Assembly (NCBI GenBank): GCA_003819975.1
Contig: RPPU01000246.1
Span: 1 to 6,853, forward strand
DNA from: Desulfobacteraceae bacterium
Lineage (GTDB): Bacteria > Desulfobacterota > DSM-4660 > Desulfatiglandales > HGW-15
Length of the DNA: 6,853 bases
Direction of reading: 5' to 3'
Position 1 is the first letter of the stretch. Each line of letters starts with the position of its first letter. A program made the position numbers and the translations under genes. Under the pieces are notes generated by a model. The model worked only from the letters and a program-made list of their open reading frames with translations, was not told where the DNA came from and did not search any database. This document shows positions 4,715-6,853 of the stretch, piece after piece.

Positions 4715-6853
4715 TTAATTCCCCGCCTTGACGACGTCAACCCAGGCGCCTTGGACGCGGGCATGGATGGTGGCGTCATACATGGCTTCAACCGAAACGA
4801 GCGGCATGTAAAAGCGGCCCAGATAAGCGGCGGTCAGAAAAACCTTGAAGGTCTTGCGCTTACCCGGATCCAGGTCGAAGTAAGTATAAACGCGGTCGTC
4901 GCGAATATCCTGGTAATGAAACGCCTCGGTTGCGGCAGAAGCTCCGGGAATCATGCGCGTGTTACGGATTTCCCAGCCGGACGGAAAAAGATGCGAGAGG
5001 GCCAGTTGATAATAGGCGCCCTTGTTGCCGTTGTGTTTGACGGTCACGGCCGCGATAAAATCGGTGCCTTGTTCCAATTTAGAGGGGTCGATGGTTTGGC
5101 CTTCCGGAGAGACATAATCCACCTCAATGCTTAAACCTTCCTCGGCCGCTTTTTCATTGCCCGGCATGGGCGCGCCCTGTACGATCAAGCGGGTATAAAG
5201 ATTCAGCCCACCCAGATTGGTCAACACCAGATCGCCCTTGGGTTCCGCGCCCACGGGTAAACGTTTTTGGACCAAGGGAGCGGAAGAGGTCGTTTTTTCA
5301 GGCTTGGAATTGTTCCAGGTAAAGTTGAAATCCATGACATCGGCCTTCTTGGGATCTTCGGCCACGCCCACGTGGCGGGCCATGGCTATCAGGGCATAGG
5401 CGGTTTCCTGGGTGCTGAGCCAGCGGTTGTTGTTCAGACGTTCGGTGATTTCCTTGGCCAGGGGTTTGGCGTCGGACAACCGGCCGATGAGGCTCAAGGC
5501 TTCGAGGATCATGGCTTTGTCGCGGAAATCGGATCCATAGGTATTGTAGAGTTCCTGATACTTGGCTACTTGGAATCCGGCGTCCCGGGCCAGTTTGGCC
5601 GCGGCTTCGGGCTGGCCGGCCATTTGATAGGCGGCCGCCAATTGCCAGCGCGCCGTGGTGGATAAATGCGCGGTTTCGCGCAAACGGTTCATGGCGCCGA
5701 GTTCGGGCGCATTGGCCAGGGCCAGGGTGTAAAGGCGATAGGCTTGGATCAGATCGCCCGCGGCATTCCAGTTATCGGCCATGCGACGTTGGTATTGTTT
5801 CCAGTTTGCCAGCATGGCGGGCGGCAGAAGATAGCCGACTTTTTCCGCCTCCACCAGAAAATGGCCGGCATAGCAGGAGCCCCAGTAGTCGGCCGATCCG
5901 CCGCCGGGCCAGAAGCTGAAACCGCCCTCGGAAGTCTGGAAGAGCCGCAGGCGCTCGATGCCGGCCTTGATATTCTTCTCGATTTCGGCCTTGCGTTCCG
6001 CGGGCAATTCCAGCAATTTATCCAGATAAATTTGGGGAAAGACCGATGAAGTGGTCTGCTCGATGCAGCCGTGCGGATATTGGATCAAGTAGCCCAAACG
6101 TTTCTCCAGATTCAGGGGCGGGATACGGGAGACTTCCAGAGTGACCCGGTTGGTGCCGGCCAAACCGAAGTACTTCAGATCCGGTTTCCAGGTTTGGTTT
6201 TTAGAGGTGATGCCTTCCAACACAACGGCGATCGGCGAGCTGGGTAAGCGCACGTCGATTTCGATGGTTTGGCGGGCCGTGATATCGCCGCCCACGGCCT
6301 CGATTTTTACTTTGGCCGGGCCGATATGCTTTTCGGTTCTCAGGTCAAAAGCGACCATTTCGTCGCCGGGATTTTTAAAAGTTATAAATTTGCGGGTCGG
6401 GCCGACAAGGGTTAATGGGCCTTCGACTAGGGCTGAAATGGCCACGTTTTTAATCTTGGGGTCCATGGCAAAGACGGCAATAGGCATCTTGATGTCTTCT
6501 TGCGGTCCCAAAACCCGCGGCAACGTGGCCAAGATCATCAGGGGTTTGCGCACAAAAGCGGTTTTTTCCCGGAATCCGAAGGCACCTTCCTGGCCGGCCA
6601 CGACCATCAGTCGTACGGAACCGACATATTGCGGCATTTGTATTTCATGAGTCTCTTTGGCTTGAGCTTTGAGACTGAAAGGACCCAGAAAACGAACCAC
6701 CGGCGGAAAGCGTTGGGCCTTTTTCCCGGTGGCCTTGCGTTTGGCCGCTTCGCCTTCTTCATCACCGCCGATGGCCAAAAGTTGTTCCAGAATACCGCCG
6801 TAGGCACCGGCCACCTGATCGTAGATATCCCAGGTCTTTAAGCCCAAGGCCTC
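4715..6853 (-). CDS. Bacterial alpha-2-macroglobulin family protein (C-terminal 712 residues; 5' end outside window)
   Basis: The frame is open to the window edge, so the start and N-terminal domains (signal, likely lipobox, MG domains, bait region) are not seen; complete members usually exceed 1,500 residues. Numbered from the first visible codon, residues 70-115 carry the family stretch around QYVGSVRLMVVAGQ and RKPLMILATLPRVLGP. Macroglobulin-like beta domains continue to about 245. The thioester motif GCIEQ at 262-266 (Cys263, Gln266) is intact and opens the helical thioester domain (about 245-500), with GGFSFWPGG at 310-318. The receptor-binding-like end closes with VSVEAMYDATIHARVQG. 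Such proteins sit in the periplasm, usually as lipoproteins, and trap attacking proteases by covalent thioester capture. The gene lies just upstream of pbpC on the same strand, the standard pairing in which PBP1C is thought to repair peptidoglycan after damage. It is unclear whether this is the YfhM type or a longer MG10-rich type, so no symbol is given. Confidence 0.93.
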   Translation of the reverse strand, partial: EALGLKTWDIYDQVAGAYGGILEQLLAIGGDEEGEAAKRKATGKKAQRFPPVVRFLGPFSLKAQAKETHEIQMPQYVGSVRLMVVAGQEGAFGFREKTAFVRKPLMILATLPRVLGPQEDIKMPIAVFAMDPKIKNVAISALVEGPLTLVGPTRKFITFKNPGDEMVAFDLRTEKHIGPAKVKIEAVGGDITARQTIEIDVRLPSSPIAVVLEGITSKNQTWKPDLKYFGLAGTNRVTLEVSRIPPLNLEKRLGYLIQYPHGCIEQTTSSVFPQIYLDKLLELPAERKAEIEKNIKAGIERLRLFQTSEGGFSFWPGGGSADYWGSCYAGHFLVEAEKVGYLLPPAMLANWKQYQRRMADNWNAAGDLIQAYRLYTLALANAPELGAMNRLRETAHLSTTARWQLAAAYQMAGQPEAAAKLARDAGFQVAKYQELYNTYGSDFRDKAMILEALSLIGRLSDAKPLAKEITERLNNNRWLSTQETAYALIAMARHVGVAEDPKKADVMDFNFTWNNSKPEKTTSSAPLVQKRLPVGAEPKGDLVLTNLGGLNLYTRLIVQGAPMPGNEKAAEEGLSIEVDYVSPEGQTIDPSKLEQGTDFIAAVTVKHNGNKGAYYQLALSHLFPSGWEIRNTRMIPGASAATEAFHYQDIRDDRVYTYFDLDPGKRKTFKVFLTAAYLGRFYMPLVSVEAMYDATIHARVQGAWVDVVKAGN

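Noticed and set aside
6141..6650. 169-codon plus-strand frame
   Set aside because: Antisense to the conserved alpha-2-macroglobulin domains; no domain signature of its own.

Overview
The window looks like chromosomal DNA of a Gram-negative bacterium. It carries the plug end of an outer-membrane TonB-dependent receptor, a periplasmic alpha-2-macroglobulin-like protein and a penicillin-binding protein 1C. The short DksA (about 121 residues) and the style of its zinc finger resemble delta-proteobacterial (Desulfobacterota-type) proteins. That lineage call is inference from protein style only.

Layout. (1) Positions 1-512, minus strand: the N-terminal 170 codons of a TonB-dependent receptor, cut by the window edge. 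(2) Positions 513-1103, minus strand: its long leader. A promoter-like pair at 1075-1103 precedes a full cobalamin (B12) riboswitch at 754-1057, a strong intrinsic terminator at 648-687, and a possible 16-codon leader ORF overlapping the receptor start. This supports a B12-repressed, BtuB-like transporter. (3) Positions 1104-1689: gene-free DNA with an octamer tandem repeat, a good plus-strand promoter followed by a dyad, and a leader with several mutually exclusive hairpins just before the dksA ribosome-binding site. (4) Positions 1690-2055, plus strand: dksA. (5) Positions 2100-2148: two hairpins forming a two-way terminator between convergent dksA and pbpC. (6) Positions 2145-4517, minus strand: pbpC, a complete bifunctional peptidoglycan synthase. 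(7) Positions 4542-4714: a spacer with an inverted-repeat element built of heptamers. (8) Positions 4715-6853, minus strand: the C-terminal 712 residues of a bacterial alpha-2-macroglobulin with an intact thioester motif, its 5' end outside the window.

The alpha-2-macroglobulin and pbpC form the well-known bacterial pair in which a protease-trapping protein is encoded next to a cell-wall synthase thought to repair damage. The receptor and its riboswitch form an independent B12-uptake unit, and dksA is a stand-alone regulator gene between them. I see no mobile element, CRISPR array, tRNA or rRNA. No clearly new protein system is evident. The more unusual material is non-coding: a large structured extension in the riboswitch, the folded dksA leader, and two short-period repeat elements.
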